A stretch of DNA of 64,000 bases from Stagnihabitans sp038231395 (GCA_038231395.1 JBBRLL010000011.1:29543-93542), one strand, 5' to 3'; counted from the stretch's first letter, positions 44,224 through 53,160 are shown. Program-made: numbers and translations. The notes: generated by a model from the letters alone, not told the origin.

Positions 44224-44823
44224 TTACATCTTGGCGGCGACGGCTTCCCAGTTCACCAGCTTCTCCAGCCAGTTGGCAAGGTAGGCCGGACGCTTGTTGC
44301 GGAAGTCTATGTAATAGGAATGCTCCCACACGTCACAGCCCAGCAGGGCAGTCTGGCCAAAGCACAGCGGATTGACGCCATTTTCGGTCTTGGTCACCTT
44401 CAAAGCCCCGGAGGCGTCCTTGACAAGCCACGCCCAGCCGGAGCCGAACTGACCCGCACCGGCAGCCGCGAAGTCTTCCTTGAATTTGGCGACAGAACCG
44501 AACGCCTCCACCAGCGCCTTTTCCAGCGTTCCGGGCATGGATTTGCCGGCAGGCCCCATGACTTCCCAGAACAACGCGTGGTTCCAGTGCTGGGACGCGT
44601 TGTTGAAGATGCCGTTTTGCGCCACGGCACCGGCCGCATAGGTGCCTTTGACGATATCCTCAAGCGACTTGGCTTCCCACTCGGTGCCGGCAATCAGCTT
44701 GTTGCCGTTGTCGACATAGGCCTTGTGGTGCAGGTCGTGGTGAAACTCCAAGGTTTCTTTCGACATGCCGAGCGAGGCCAGCGCATCGTGGGCATAGGGA
44801 AGGTCGGGAAGGGTGAAAGCCAT
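44224..44823 (-). CDS. sodB: Superoxide dismutase, Fe/Mn type
   Basis: 199 aa. Metal ligands are His28 (LEFHHDLHH), His82 (WNHALFW), Asp164 and His168 (CDVWEHSYY). The QNGIFNNASQHWNHALFW stretch and short length resemble iron enzymes of alphaproteobacteria, but the metal cannot be fixed from sequence. No signal peptide, so cytoplasmic. It is divergent from a small secreted protein across 320 bp and ends near the inverted repeat pair C/D. Confidence 0.94.
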   Translation of the reverse strand: MAFTLPDLPYAHDALASLGMSKETLEFHHDLHHKAYVDNGNKLIAGTEWEAKSLEDIVKGTYAAGAVAQNGIFNNASQHWNHALFWEVMGPAGKSMPGTLEKALVEAFGSVAKFKEDFAAAGAGQFGSGWAWLVKDASGALKVTKTENGVNPLCFGQTALLGCDVWEHSYYIDFRNKRPAYLANWLEKLVNWEAVAAKM

Positions 44824-45143
44824 GGCAGACTCCTGTAAAGGTGCACGGTGGGTGTTGCCGCGTAATAAGGTCCGGCAGCGCGGCAAGGTCAAGGGCAGCA
44901 AAGCAAGAACACCGCAGATAGGCTTGGAACAGCTTTGCATCCGGCGTGGCGGACGACCATGACCAGCGGTGCACAAGGCCCGCGACGCGGCGCGTGAACG
45001 CGAGCATCAGGGAGGGATCGGGGCCGGATCGGGGCCGGAACCTCTCCCTCGATGAATCTGCAAGCTTAATCACGATGCCGACAACCCGCGTTGACACGAT
45101 TTCATCAGCCGATATCGTCACCTGACTATTTTGGAGCACGACG
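44824..45143. other. Intergenic region between sodB and a small secreted protein
   Basis: 320 bp that must carry the promoters of two divergent genes. A direct repeat of ATCGGGGCCGG occurs twice near 45016-45038, flanked by GGGAGG and CCTCTCCC which could pair. TTGACA (45091-45096) with TATCGT (45113-45118, 16-bp spacing) is a weak promoter candidate for the downstream gene. No coding frame is supported. Confidence 0.4.
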
Positions 45144-45545
45144 ATGAAACCGGTATTTATGATGATGGCCGTGGCAAGCACCGCGATGTGGGCGCTTGCC
45201 GCACAGGCGCAAGCCTTTTCCTTCACGTTCGACTGGTCTGATCTTGAACTTTGCACATCCGGTTCGCCGAACGTGGTGGGCAGCCCTGCGTTCAAAATCA
45301 TCGGGCTGCCGAGCGGTACCACCGGTATCTATTTCAAGCTCACTGACAGGAACGTGCCCGATTTTGACCACGGAGGCGGATGGGTCGCGATCGCCAAAGA
45401 TAGCACGGTCCCCACCGGAGCGTTCCACTACCTTAGCCCCTGCCCGCCAGACGGATCCCATACATACGAATGGACCGCCGACGCCCGCACGGCAAAAGAC
45501 GGCAAATTACTGCTCCGGGCAAAGGCGTCGCGCAAGTACCCGTGA
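45144..45545 (+). CDS. Small secreted protein, possibly PEBP-like
   Basis: 133 aa with a signal peptide (residues 1-23, ending AQAQA). The mature part includes SPAFKI.GLPSGTTGIYFKLTDRNVPDFDHGGGWV and FHYLSPCPPDGSHTYEWTADA. These resemble the ligand-pocket strands of phosphatidylethanolamine-binding proteins (YbhB/Raf kinase inhibitor fold), where D-P-D-A-P, G-x-Y-x-G-P-C-P-P-G-x-H-x-Y is expected, but the protein is shorter than usual (150-180). Assignment is tentative. GGAG lies 10 bases upstream of the ATG. It is convergent with soxG. Confidence 0.7.
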   Translation: MKPVFMMMAVASTAMWALAAQAQAFSFTFDWSDLELCTSGSPNVVGSPAFKIIGLPSGTTGIYFKLTDRNVPDFDHGGGWVAIAKDSTVPTGAFHYLSPCPPDGSHTYEWTADARTAKDGKLLLRAKASRKYP

Positions 45546-45598
45546 CGATTGCCTCTTGCCGGACGGTCGCATCGCGCTCTGGGCGTGCAGCGACGCCA

Positions 45599-46147
45599 TC
45601 AGAAAAGCGCGCTGCCCGGCATTGCCGAATGTTCCAGAAGTCCCATCACATAGCCCGCGACAGAGCGGAAGCACACCAGCGTGTAGCCAGTGTCGTCCCG
45701 CCAGAACGCCGCCGCCACCTGCGCGGCCCGGCTGCGGCGAAGTTCGCCCTGGGCCATGCGGTCGATGTCGACGGGAGCGATCTTTTTCAGCACCTGATCG
45801 GCTTTCACCCCCTCGATCCGAAACACAGCGCGCGCGTCAGAGACGTTGACGGCCAGATGGTGCTGACCGGACAGGCTTTGCGCAAGGCTGGCCAGACCGG
45901 CGGTGACCTCGCCATAGGGGAGGATCAGCAGGTATTCATCCGGGCTCATCCAGCCCGCAGCCTTTTCGCCTGCCGTGGTGATGCGGCGCGGGTCGGGCAG
46001 CGTCAGGCCAAGGGCTGCAAATGCCGCAGCCAACCCCGGCACATCGCGTTTGGCGCGCAACGAGATCATGCCCAACGGCCCGATTTCGCGCACTGCGGCA
46101 AAGCCATCGAACCGGGGGTTGCCCCTCGGGGCTGCGGGGTTAGCCAT
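45599..46147 (-). CDS. soxG: Sarcosine oxidase gamma subunit SoxG
   Basis: 182 aa from the ATG at 46147, overlapping the soxA stop by eight bases. The GcvT-like pattern W.SPDEYLLILP (about 91-102), VNVSDARAVFRIEG (about 123-136) and CFRSVAGYVMGLLEHS near the C-terminus match SoxG. This small subunit packs against SoxA in the heterotetramer that oxidises sarcosine to glycine and passes the methyl carbon to THF as methylene-THF. Last gene of the soxBDAG operon. Confidence 0.9.
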   Translation of the reverse strand: MANPAAPRGNPRFDGFAAVREIGPLGMISLRAKRDVPGLAAAFAALGLTLPDPRRITTAGEKAAGWMSPDEYLLILPYGEVTAGLASLAQSLSGQHHLAVNVSDARAVFRIEGVKADQVLKKIAPVDIDRMAQGELRRSRAAQVAAAFWRDDTGYTLVCFRSVAGYVMGLLEHSAMPGSALF

Positions 46148-49136
46148 TGTTCTTGCCCTCTTTGTCGTAAAACACCGGATCGACGATCTTGGCCTTGACG
46201 GGGGCCGCCCCAAGCCGGGTGAACTCCACCACCTCACCCAGCCGCGTCAGGCCGCCTTTGATCAGCCCCATCGCGATGCCCTTCTTCAGGGTCGGCGAAT
46301 AGTAGGTGGAGGTGACGCGGCCTTGCGTGTTACCCTGCCCGTTGGCATTGACACCGGGCGCTGTGATATAGGCGCCGTCGGCAATGACTGATCCGTCCAG
46401 CGTCTCAAACCCCGCCAGTGTCCAGCGGTCCGGACTGGCCAGAAAGCTGCGCTCTTGCCCGCGCTTGCCCAGATAGTCCGCCTTTTTCTTGGAAATCGCC
46501 CAACCAAGGTTCAAATCCTGTGGGATCACCGTGCCATCGGTTTCATCGCCGATCATGATAAAGCCCTTTTCGGCCCGCATGACGTGCATGGCTTCGGTGC
46601 CGTAAGGCATGACGCCCAGGTCAGCCCCGGCCTCCATCAGCTTATGCCACAACTCCAGCCCATAAGACGCCGGAACTGCTATTTCATACGAAAGCTCGCC
46701 CGAAAAGCTGATCCGATACACCCGGACCGGAAGCCCCGCCAAAACGCCATCGGCAAAGGCCATAAAGGGCAGAGTTTCGGCTGAGACATCCATGCCGCCC
46801 AATTTCTCCAGCACGGCGCGGGATTTGGGGCCTGCGACGGCGATCTGGGCATATTGCTCGGTCACGTTGGCGACATAGACCTGCCAATCCCACCACTCGC
46901 ATTGCAGCCAGTCCTCCATATGGCCGTGGATACGCTCTGCCCCGCCGGTGGTGGTGTGGCAAAGCCATGTATCCTCGGTCAGGCGAACCACCACGCCGTC
47001 ATCGGACAAAAAGCCATTCTCGTTGCACATCAGACCATAGCGGCATTTGCCGATGGGCAGGGAGGACATGACATTGGTGTAAAGCATGTCCAGAAAACGA
47101 CCGGCATCCGGCCCCTTGACGATCAGCTTGCCAAGGGTGGAGGCGTCCAGCAGTCCGACATTGGCGCGGGTGTTGAGGATCTCCCGCTCTATGCTTTGCG
47201 CATGGTTTTCGCCGCCACGGGTGAAACTGTAAGGCCTGCGCCACAGGCCCACGGGTTCAAAATAGGCAGCGTTCGCTTCGTGCCAGGCGTGGATCGGGCT
47301 GCGGCGCAAAGGCTGGAATATCTCGCCCCGCGCTTCACCCGCCAAAGCGCCAAAGGTGACGGGCGTGTAAGGCGGCCGGAATGTGGTGGTGCCGACGTTG
47401 GGAATATCGGCGTTCAACGCCCCGGCCAGAACCGCCAGCCCGTTGATGTTGGACAGTTTACCCTGATCGGTCGCCATGCCAAGGGTCGTGTAGCGCTTGG
47501 TATGTTCGACCGACTCGTACCCCTCACGCGCGGCAAGCTGGACGTCAGAGACTTTCACATCGTTCTGATAATCCAGCCACATTTTGGAGCGCAGCTTGTA
47601 GCTCGCCCCCTGCGGCATGACCCAGACAGGTTCCAGTGCCGCCTCACCGCGCGCCTCGGCCGTGGCCGCAGTGATGATCGTTGAGGTTCCGGCAGCCATA
47701 GCCCCTGCCAAAGCCGCATCGGCTAAGGCATCGGCGGCCTGCAAGGCCCCGTTCGCAGCCCCGGCAGGGTAGACCATCGCCTGACCGTCATGCGAGGTTG
47801 GCGGGCGCGCCATATCGGGACGGAACATGGCTTGGGTGGCGTCCCAGTTGAGCTTGCCACCGCAATGGCTCCACAAATGCACGACAGGTGACCAGCCTCC
47901 GGACATGGCTACGGCGTCGCACTGAATATCCTCCAGCGCGGCCCCTTCGCCGGCCTGCATGCACAAGGAAACCCCGGTGACGCGCTTGCCGCCCTTGACC
48001 TTGGCGATGGCCTTGCCGGTTTCAATGCGGATGCCCAACGCCCGAGCCTGCATCGGCAAGGGGCCATTGGCCTGGGCGCGGGCATCAACGATGCAGGGCA
48101 CCGCAAGACCTGCCTCCTTCAACGCAATCGCCGTCCGGTAAGCGTCGTCATTGTTGGTCACAACCACGGTCCGGTCGCCGGGTGATACCGCCCAGTTCAC
48201 CACATAATCGCGCACCGCAGAGGCCAGCATCACACCGGGAATATCGTTGCCCGCAAAGGACAAAGGCCGCTCCAGTGCCCCGGTCGCAGCCGCAATCCGT
48301 GTGGCCCTGATCCGCCACAGCCGTTTCTTCGGGCGGCCATCGCCGGGGGAGTGATCGGCCACGCGGTCCTCGGCCAGCACATAGCCGTGGTCATAGACGC
48401 CGGAGGCCGTGCAGCGGGTGCGCAGGGTGACGTGGGGCATGGCCGCCAGCGCCGCGACAGTCTTGGCAACCCAATCGCCTGCCGCCATCCCGTCTATCAC
48501 ATCGCCGTCCACTGGCGCGCGCCCGCCCCAGACCGGCGTCTGTTCCAGCACCATGACACGCGCGCCGCCCAAGGCTGCAGCCAGTGCGGCCTGCAACCCC
48601 GCAATGCCACCGCCCGCCACCAGCACGTCGCAAAACGCATAGGCCTGCTCGTAGCGGTCGCCGTCCATCTCTTTGGGGGCTTTGCCAAGTCCTGCGGCGC
48701 TGCGGATCACCGGTTCGAAAATGTGTTTCCAGGCAAACCGCGGATGGATGAAAGTCTTGTAGTAAAACCCGCCCGGCAGGAACCGCGCAAGGGAGTTGTT
48801 GATCACGCCCACGTCAAATTCCAGGCTTGGCCAGTGGTTCTGGCTTTGCGCCTCCAACCCGTCAAAGGTTTCCGTCGTGGTGGCGCGCTGATTGGGTTCC
48901 AGAAACGCGCCCCGGCCCAGGTTGACCAAAGCGTTCGGCTCCTCAGCCCCCGAGGCCACCATGCCGCGCGCCCGGTGATATTTGAAGCTGCGCCCGACCA
49001 GCATCTGATCATTGGCCAGCAAGGATGCAGCCAAGGTGTCACCTTTGAAGCCGCGCAGGCGTTTGCCGTTGAAGGTGAACTCGATTGCAGAGGCGCGGTC
49101 AATCAGACGGCCGCCTTTGGACAGACGGGTGCTCAT
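46140..49136 (-). CDS. soxA: Sarcosine oxidase alpha subunit SoxA
   Basis: 998 aa, the normal size. The order is: an N-terminal Fer2-like fold (about 18-95, FTFNGKRLRGFKGDTLAASLLAN), a NAD/FAD dinucleotide domain (VLVAGGGIAGLQAALAAALGG, about 172-192), and a C-terminal GcvT-type THF-binding aminomethyltransferase domain (about 610-990, ending ...MGLIKGGLTRLGEVVEF). The C-terminal half accepts the methylene group onto THF. The start overlaps soxD by four bases (ATGA). Confidence 0.95.
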   Translation of the reverse strand: MSTRLSKGGRLIDRASAIEFTFNGKRLRGFKGDTLAASLLANDQMLVGRSFKYHRARGMVASGAEEPNALVNLGRGAFLEPNQRATTTETFDGLEAQSQNHWPSLEFDVGVINNSLARFLPGGFYYKTFIHPRFAWKHIFEPVIRSAAGLGKAPKEMDGDRYEQAYAFCDVLVAGGGIAGLQAALAAALGGARVMVLEQTPVWGGRAPVDGDVIDGMAAGDWVAKTVAALAAMPHVTLRTRCTASGVYDHGYVLAEDRVADHSPGDGRPKKRLWRIRATRIAAATGALERPLSFAGNDIPGVMLASAVRDYVVNWAVSPGDRTVVVTNNDDAYRTAIALKEAGLAVPCIVDARAQANGPLPMQARALGIRIETGKAIAKVKGGKRVTGVSLCMQAGEGAALEDIQCDAVAMSGGWSPVVHLWSHCGGKLNWDATQAMFRPDMARPPTSHDGQAMVYPAGAANGALQAADALADAALAGAMAAGTSTIITAATAEARGEAALEPVWVMPQGASYKLRSKMWLDYQNDVKVSDVQLAAREGYESVEHTKRYTTLGMATDQGKLSNINGLAVLAGALNADIPNVGTTTFRPPYTPVTFGALAGEARGEIFQPLRRSPIHAWHEANAAYFEPVGLWRRPYSFTRGGENHAQSIEREILNTRANVGLLDASTLGKLIVKGPDAGRFLDMLYTNVMSSLPIGKCRYGLMCNENGFLSDDGVVVRLTEDTWLCHTTTGGAERIHGHMEDWLQCEWWDWQVYVANVTEQYAQIAVAGPKSRAVLEKLGGMDVSAETLPFMAFADGVLAGLPVRVYRISFSGELSYEIAVPASYGLELWHKLMEAGADLGVMPYGTEAMHVMRAEKGFIMIGDETDGTVIPQDLNLGWAISKKKADYLGKRGQERSFLASPDRWTLAGFETLDGSVIADGAYITAPGVNANGQGNTQGRVTSTYYSPTLKKGIAMGLIKGGLTRLGEVVEFTRLGAAPVKAKIVDPVFYDKEGKNNG

Positions 49137-49471
49137 GTGTGGTCTTTCCCGTCAAAGCCCTTAAAATCGGGACGTTTCGCCATGATCTTCGCCTGCAACT
49201 CTGGCGGAGGGCCGGAGGATTGCGCCGGATAGGTGCCAAACACCTCCAGCGTCGCAGTATCGCGGGCCGCGAGGAACCATTTGCCGCAGCCGTAAGCATG
49301 CCGCCAGCGTTCAAAATGCACGCCCTTGGGGTTCTTGCGGGCGAACATATAATCCTCAAACTCCGCATCGGTGGAGCCGGGGCCAAACCGCTTCAGATGC
49401 GCCTGATAGCCGGGAGCCAGCTCGGTTTCATCGGCCATCACACCGCAATAGGGGCATTCAAGGATTAGCAT
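49133..49471 (-). CDS. soxD: Sarcosine oxidase delta subunit SoxD
   Basis: 112 aa from the ATG at 49471; the frame is open upstream but the family begins MLILECPYCG. The zinc ligands are Cys6, Cys9, His58 and Cys62 (CPYC and HAYGC). RWRHAYGCGKWF.A.RDT.T is diagnostic. It is 58 bp after soxB and overlaps soxA by four bases, in the canonical BDAG order. Confidence 0.93.
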   Translation of the reverse strand: MLILECPYCGVMADETELAPGYQAHLKRFGPGSTDAEFEDYMFARKNPKGVHFERWRHAYGCGKWFLAARDTATLEVFGTYPAQSSGPPPELQAKIMAKRPDFKGFDGKDHT

Positions 49472-49529
49472 GTTGACGCTCCCATATCGGTCAAGTGCGT
49501 TGTGATCCAATGCTGCGTATCGGGTTCCA

Positions 49530-50777
49530 TCAATGCGCCACCCCTGCAGCGACACTTTCGTCGATGAACCGACCCTCCTTGAAGCGTCCCATGTCGAAGG
49601 CGGCGGCCAGCGGCCCCGGCTCACCCTTCGCCATCAGGTCGGCCATTGCCCAGCCGGACCCCGGGATCGCCTTGAAGCCCCCCGTCCCCCAACCGCAGTT
49701 GATGAAGCAGTTGCCAAGCGGAGTTTTGGAGATGATCGGGCTGCGGTCGCCGGTCATGTCCACGATCCCGCCCCATTGACGCAGCATTTTCAGGCGAGAG
49801 ATCATCGGAAAGGTCTCGATCAGCGCCCGCAGCGTCTCCTCGATGTGGTGGAACGATCCGCGTTGGGTGAAGTTGTTGAACCCGTCGGTGCCGCCACCAA
49901 TCACCATTTCACCCTTGTCGGACTGGCTCATATAGCCGTGCACCGTGTTGGCCATGACGACGACATCCATGCAGGGTTTGATGGGTTCGCTGACCAAAGC
50001 TTGTAAAGCCACCGCCTCGACTGGCAAGCGAAAGCCCGCCATTTCGGCGACCTGACCGGAATGTCCGGCCACCACGATGCCCAGCTTTTTGGTGGCGATG
50101 GTGCCCTTTGTCGTCTCCACCCCGGTCACCACGCCCTTGGCCGTGGTCACACCCTTCACTTCGCAATTCTGAAGGATGTCCATGCCCATCGCCGAACAGG
50201 CCCGGGCATAGCCCCAGGCCACGGCGTCATGGCGACCCGTACCGCCGCGTGCCTGCCACAAGGCGCCCAGCACCGGATAGCGCGGGCCGTCGATGTTCAG
50301 GATCGGGCAGAGTTCTTTCACTTTTTGCGGAGAAATGAACTCCGTCACCACGCCTTGCAGCGCGTTGGCATGGGCGGTCCGCTGATAGCCCCGCACCTCA
50401 TGGTGGGTCTGTGCCAGCATCATCACGCCGCGCGGGCTGAACATGGCGTTGTAGTTCAGGTCCTGGCTCAGCGTCTCATACAGACTGCGCGATTTTTCGT
50501 AGATGGCAGCCGAGGGGTCCTGCAGGTAGTTCGACCGGATGATCGTGGTGTTGCGCCCGGTGTTGCCGCCGCCAAGCCAGCCCTTCTCGATGATGGCCAC
50601 ATTGGTGATGCCGTGGTTTTTGCCAAGGTAATAAGCGGTTGCCAGCCCATGACCTCCGGCACCGATGATGATCACGTCGTAGCTGGACTTGGGGACGGGT
50701 GAGGCCCAGGCCCGCTCCCATCCCATGTGATTGGTCAGCGCCTCACGCGCCAGGGCAAAGACGGAATAGCGTTTCAT
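49530..50777 (-). CDS. soxB: Sarcosine oxidase beta subunit SoxB
   Basis: 415 aa from the ATG at 50777; the frame runs open to 50954 but the SoxB start MKRYSVFALAREALTNHMGWERAW is clear. The FAD motif DVIIIGAGGHGLATAYYLGKNHG is at about 31-53. NTGRNTTIIRSNYL and DGAYMSQ-like GYMSQSDKGEMVIGG follow, with GTGGFKAIPGSGWAMA at the end. SoxB holds the FAD and covalent FMN site where sarcosine is oxidised. First gene of the operon; the upstream 382 bp carry two palindromes that could be operators. Confidence 0.95.
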   Translation of the reverse strand: MKRYSVFALAREALTNHMGWERAWASPVPKSSYDVIIIGAGGHGLATAYYLGKNHGITNVAIIEKGWLGGGNTGRNTTIIRSNYLQDPSAAIYEKSRSLYETLSQDLNYNAMFSPRGVMMLAQTHHEVRGYQRTAHANALQGVVTEFISPQKVKELCPILNIDGPRYPVLGALWQARGGTGRHDAVAWGYARACSAMGMDILQNCEVKGVTTAKGVVTGVETTKGTIATKKLGIVVAGHSGQVAEMAGFRLPVEAVALQALVSEPIKPCMDVVVMANTVHGYMSQSDKGEMVIGGGTDGFNNFTQRGSFHHIEETLRALIETFPMISRLKMLRQWGGIVDMTGDRSPIISKTPLGNCFINCGWGTGGFKAIPGSGWAMADLMAKGEPGPLAAAFDMGRFKEGRFIDESVAAGVAH

Positions 50778-51159
50778 GAGGAGCCCCTTCAATCGCACAG
50801 GCGACGTGCCTTCCATGGCAGGCAACGCAGGTATAGCCACCGCTGCAAACGGCACAATGGGGAAAATTGCGACAAACGGCGTTTGAGAACGCGTCGGAGC
50901 GGGGTTTTGCCGCGTCACTTTGGCGCGTCTGGACAGGCAGAAGGGAATTTGCACTGTTGCACAGCGGCTTAAGCCGTTAACCCGGTGACGCGTGGTTTGC
51001 CATTGGGGACGCTTCGCTCAACTCGGGTCATGCTGGGCTGGCCATTGCGGTAGGGTCGTTGCTAAGGGGCGGTTGTGGCTGGGCCATCTTGATCAGACAG
51101 GTTGAAAGGTTACCCCGTGGGGGCACCTTGAGGGATAAGCGGGCGAGGGACAGGCAGGC
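50778..51159. promoter_or_regulatory. Divergent soxB/ccmI control region with two palindromes
   Basis: 382 bp without a gene. CAAACG-G-CGTTTG (50873-50885) is a perfect 13-bp palindrome 96 bp upstream of the soxB start. CGGCTTAAGCCG (50966-50977) is a perfect 12-bp palindrome, preceded by a direct repeat TTGCACTG-TTGCACAG (50950-50965). Either could bind a regulator of the sarcosine operon. No clear -35/-10 pair was found. Confidence 0.35.
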
Positions 51160-52392
51160 ATGATCGGGTTCTTGATTGCAGCGGGGGTGATGGCGCTGAT
51201 GGTGGCGGCAGCGCTGGTATTTGCCGTGCGCAAGGCCTCGGCGGCGGGTGGTTCGCCAGTCGTTGCTGGCCACGAAGACCTTGCCATCTACCGCGATCAG
51301 TTGCTGGAAGTTGACCGTGACCTTGCGCGCGGCGTTATCCCCGTGGCAGAGGCTGGGCGTCTGCGGATCGAGGTTCAGCGCCGGATGCTGGAGGCTGACC
51401 GCATGTCGCGGCCCACCAAGGCGGTAGTGCCGGTCAGCTTCGGCCTTGCTTCGGCGCTGGTCGTGGTGGCTTTGCTGGGGGCCGGGGTGCTTTACGGGGC
51501 GCTTGGGCAACTGGGCTATCCGGACGTGCCTTTGGCCGGCCGCATCGCCTCGGCTGCGGCGGACTATCAGAACCGTCCGCATCAGGCGACGCTGGAGGCA
51601 AAGGTTCCGGCATTCGCAGCGCCAGCGGATATGGCCCCGGCCACCGTGGCCATGATGGACCAACTGCGCGCGACGGTGGCGGGACGACCCGATGACCTTA
51701 AAGGGCAGACCCTGCTTGCCCAAAGCGAATACAAGCTGGGCAATCTGGTCGGCGCGGAGAAGGCGCAGGCGGCTGTGGTCTGGCTGAAAGCTGGCGATGC
51801 GACGGCGCAGGACTACGGCACGCTGGCCGAACTGATGATTGGCGCTGCCGGCGGCATCGTGACACCTGAAGCGGAAGCGGTGCTGAACGAGGTCGTGAAA
51901 CGCGATCCGACCGACGGCTCGGCCCGGTTTTACATCGGCCTGATGGCCGCACAGGTTGGTCGCCCGGACCGAACCTTCATGATCTGGCAACCGCTGCTGG
52001 ACGCAGGGCCTGCCGATGCGCCGTGGATCGCACCGATCCGCTCGATGATACAGAATGTGGCCGATGCGGCGGGCATCCAATACACGCTACCAGCGGAAAC
52101 CGGCCCGTCTGCGAGCGGCCCTGATGCCTCTGCCGTGGCAAATGCCGCGCAAATGACCCCCGAGGCGCGCCAGAAGATGATCGAGGGCATGGTGGTCGGC
52201 CTTGAAAGCCGTCTGATGGCGGGCGGCGGCGCTGTTGGGGACTGGACCAAGCTGATTAACGCCCTAGGGGTTCTGGGGGCGAAAGACCGTGCCAATGCAG
52301 CCTATATCAAGTCTCAAGCCGATTTCGCCGGACATCCGGGGGAATTGTCTGCCTTGCAGGCGGCAGCGGTTCAGGCCGGACTAGCGCCGTGA
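51160..52392 (+). CDS. ccmI: Cytochrome c biogenesis protein CcmI
   Basis: 410 aa. Two membrane helices (about 3-23 and 92-113) bracket a cytoplasmic loop with the CcmI leucine-zipper-like pattern YRDQLLEVDRDLARGVI...EA.R.RIEVQRRML. The periplasmic remainder (115-410) has TPR-like helices and an Ala- and Pro-rich segment near 310-330. CcmI holds apocytochrome c for the haem lyase. It is separate from ccmABCDG (7.7-10.4 kb), which is common in Rhodobacterales. A tiny open frame and ruvX follow with overlapping ends. Confidence 0.92.
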   Translation: MIGFLIAAGVMALMVAAALVFAVRKASAAGGSPVVAGHEDLAIYRDQLLEVDRDLARGVIPVAEAGRLRIEVQRRMLEADRMSRPTKAVVPVSFGLASALVVVALLGAGVLYGALGQLGYPDVPLAGRIASAAADYQNRPHQATLEAKVPAFAAPADMAPATVAMMDQLRATVAGRPDDLKGQTLLAQSEYKLGNLVGAEKAQAAVVWLKAGDATAQDYGTLAELMIGAAGGIVTPEAEAVLNEVVKRDPTDGSARFYIGLMAAQVGRPDRTFMIWQPLLDAGPADAPWIAPIRSMIQNVADAAGIQYTLPAETGPSASGPDASAVANAAQMTPEARQKMIEGMVVGLESRLMAGGGAVGDWTKLINALGVLGAKDRANAAYIKSQADFAGHPGELSALQAAAVQAGLAP

Positions 52393-52457
52393 TCCATCCT
52401 GACATCGGGAAATTTGCAGCGCGATTGCAGGAACTTCAGGCCGGTGCAGACCGATGA
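52389..52457 (+). CDS. 22-codon open frame bridging ccmI and ruvX
   Basis: GTG at 52389 overlaps the ccmI stop (GTGA) and the TGA at 52455-52457 overlaps the ruvX ATG (ATGA). The first eight codons read (M)IHPDIGKF, and ruvX begins MIYPDIVDF; the two 33-bp DNA stretches share about 26 positions. It may be a leader peptide that passes ribosomes to ruvX, or the relic of a partial duplication of the ruvX start. No evidence that the peptide has its own function. Confidence 0.35.
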   Translation: MIHPDIGKFAARLQELQAGADR

Positions 52458-52933
52458 TCTATCCTGACATTGTGGACTTTGCCGGAGTTTTACCGTCCAA
52501 CCGCGCGATCTGCGGGCTGGACCTTGGGGAAAAGACAATCGGCGTGGCCATCTCTGACCTGCGGCGTCTGGTAGCCACGCCGGTCAGCGTGATCCGCAGG
52601 GTCAAGTTCACCCTCGACGCGGCGGCACTTCTGACGCTTTTGACGGCGCGCGGGGTGCAGGGCATCATTCTGGGTCTGCCGTTGAACATGGACGGTTCCA
52701 GCGGGCCACGGGTGCAGACCACGCAGGCCTTTGCGCGCAACTTGGCGAAGCTGACCGACCTGCCGATCAGCTATTGGGACGAGCGTCTGTCGACTGTCGC
52801 TGCCACGCGCGCTCTGCTGGAGGCGGATACGTCACGCAAACGTCGCGCCGAGGTGATTGATCAGGTGGCAGCGGGATATATATTGCAAGGGGCGCTGGAC
52901 CGGATGGACGTGCTGCGCAGGGGGGCACTATGA
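52454..52933 (+). CDS. ruvX: Putative Holliday junction resolvase / pre-16S rRNA nuclease RuvX (YqgF)
   Basis: 159 aa RNase H-like fold. GLDLGEKTIGVAISD (23-37) holds the first acidic residue, GIILGLPLNMDGSSGPR (about 72-88) the second, and YWDERLSTVAA (about 108-118) the third. Family members mature the 5' end of 16S rRNA; the resolvase name is historical. The DUF1289 gene overlaps its stop (ATGA). Confidence 0.93.
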   Translation: MIYPDIVDFAGVLPSNRAICGLDLGEKTIGVAISDLRRLVATPVSVIRRVKFTLDAAALLTLLTARGVQGIILGLPLNMDGSSGPRVQTTQAFARNLAKLTDLPISYWDERLSTVAATRALLEADTSRKRRAEVIDQVAAGYILQGALDRMDVLRRGAL

Positions 52934-53160
52934 CCGACGAGATCTGGACGCGGCCCGAGGTGGACTCCCCCTGCATCAAGCTGTGCGTCGTGCATCCGGA
53001 GGAGAGGATTTGCGTCGGCTGCTACCGCTCGATCGACGAAATTGCCCGCTGGTCGCGGATGAGCGGGGCAGAACGCCAGACTGTGCTGGATGACTTGGCC
53101 GCCCGCGCGCCAAGGCTCGCCAAAAGGCGCGGCGGCCGGTTGGGTCGGCTGGACCGGTAG
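52930..53160 (+). CDS. DUF1289 family protein
   Basis: 76 aa. The pattern SPCIKLCVVHPEERICVGCYRSIDEIARWSRMS is the DUF1289 cysteine cluster (four Cys: C-x3-C...C-x2-C, residues about 14, 18, 29 and 32), likely a small metal site. Often called a Fe-S or zinc-binding protein; function unknown. The C-terminus is strongly basic (RLAKRRGGRLGRLDR). It overlaps ruvX by four bases, and a dispersed repeat begins at the base after its stop codon. Confidence 0.9.
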   Translation: MTDEIWTRPEVDSPCIKLCVVHPEERICVGCYRSIDEIARWSRMSGAERQTVLDDLAARAPRLAKRRGGRLGRLDR

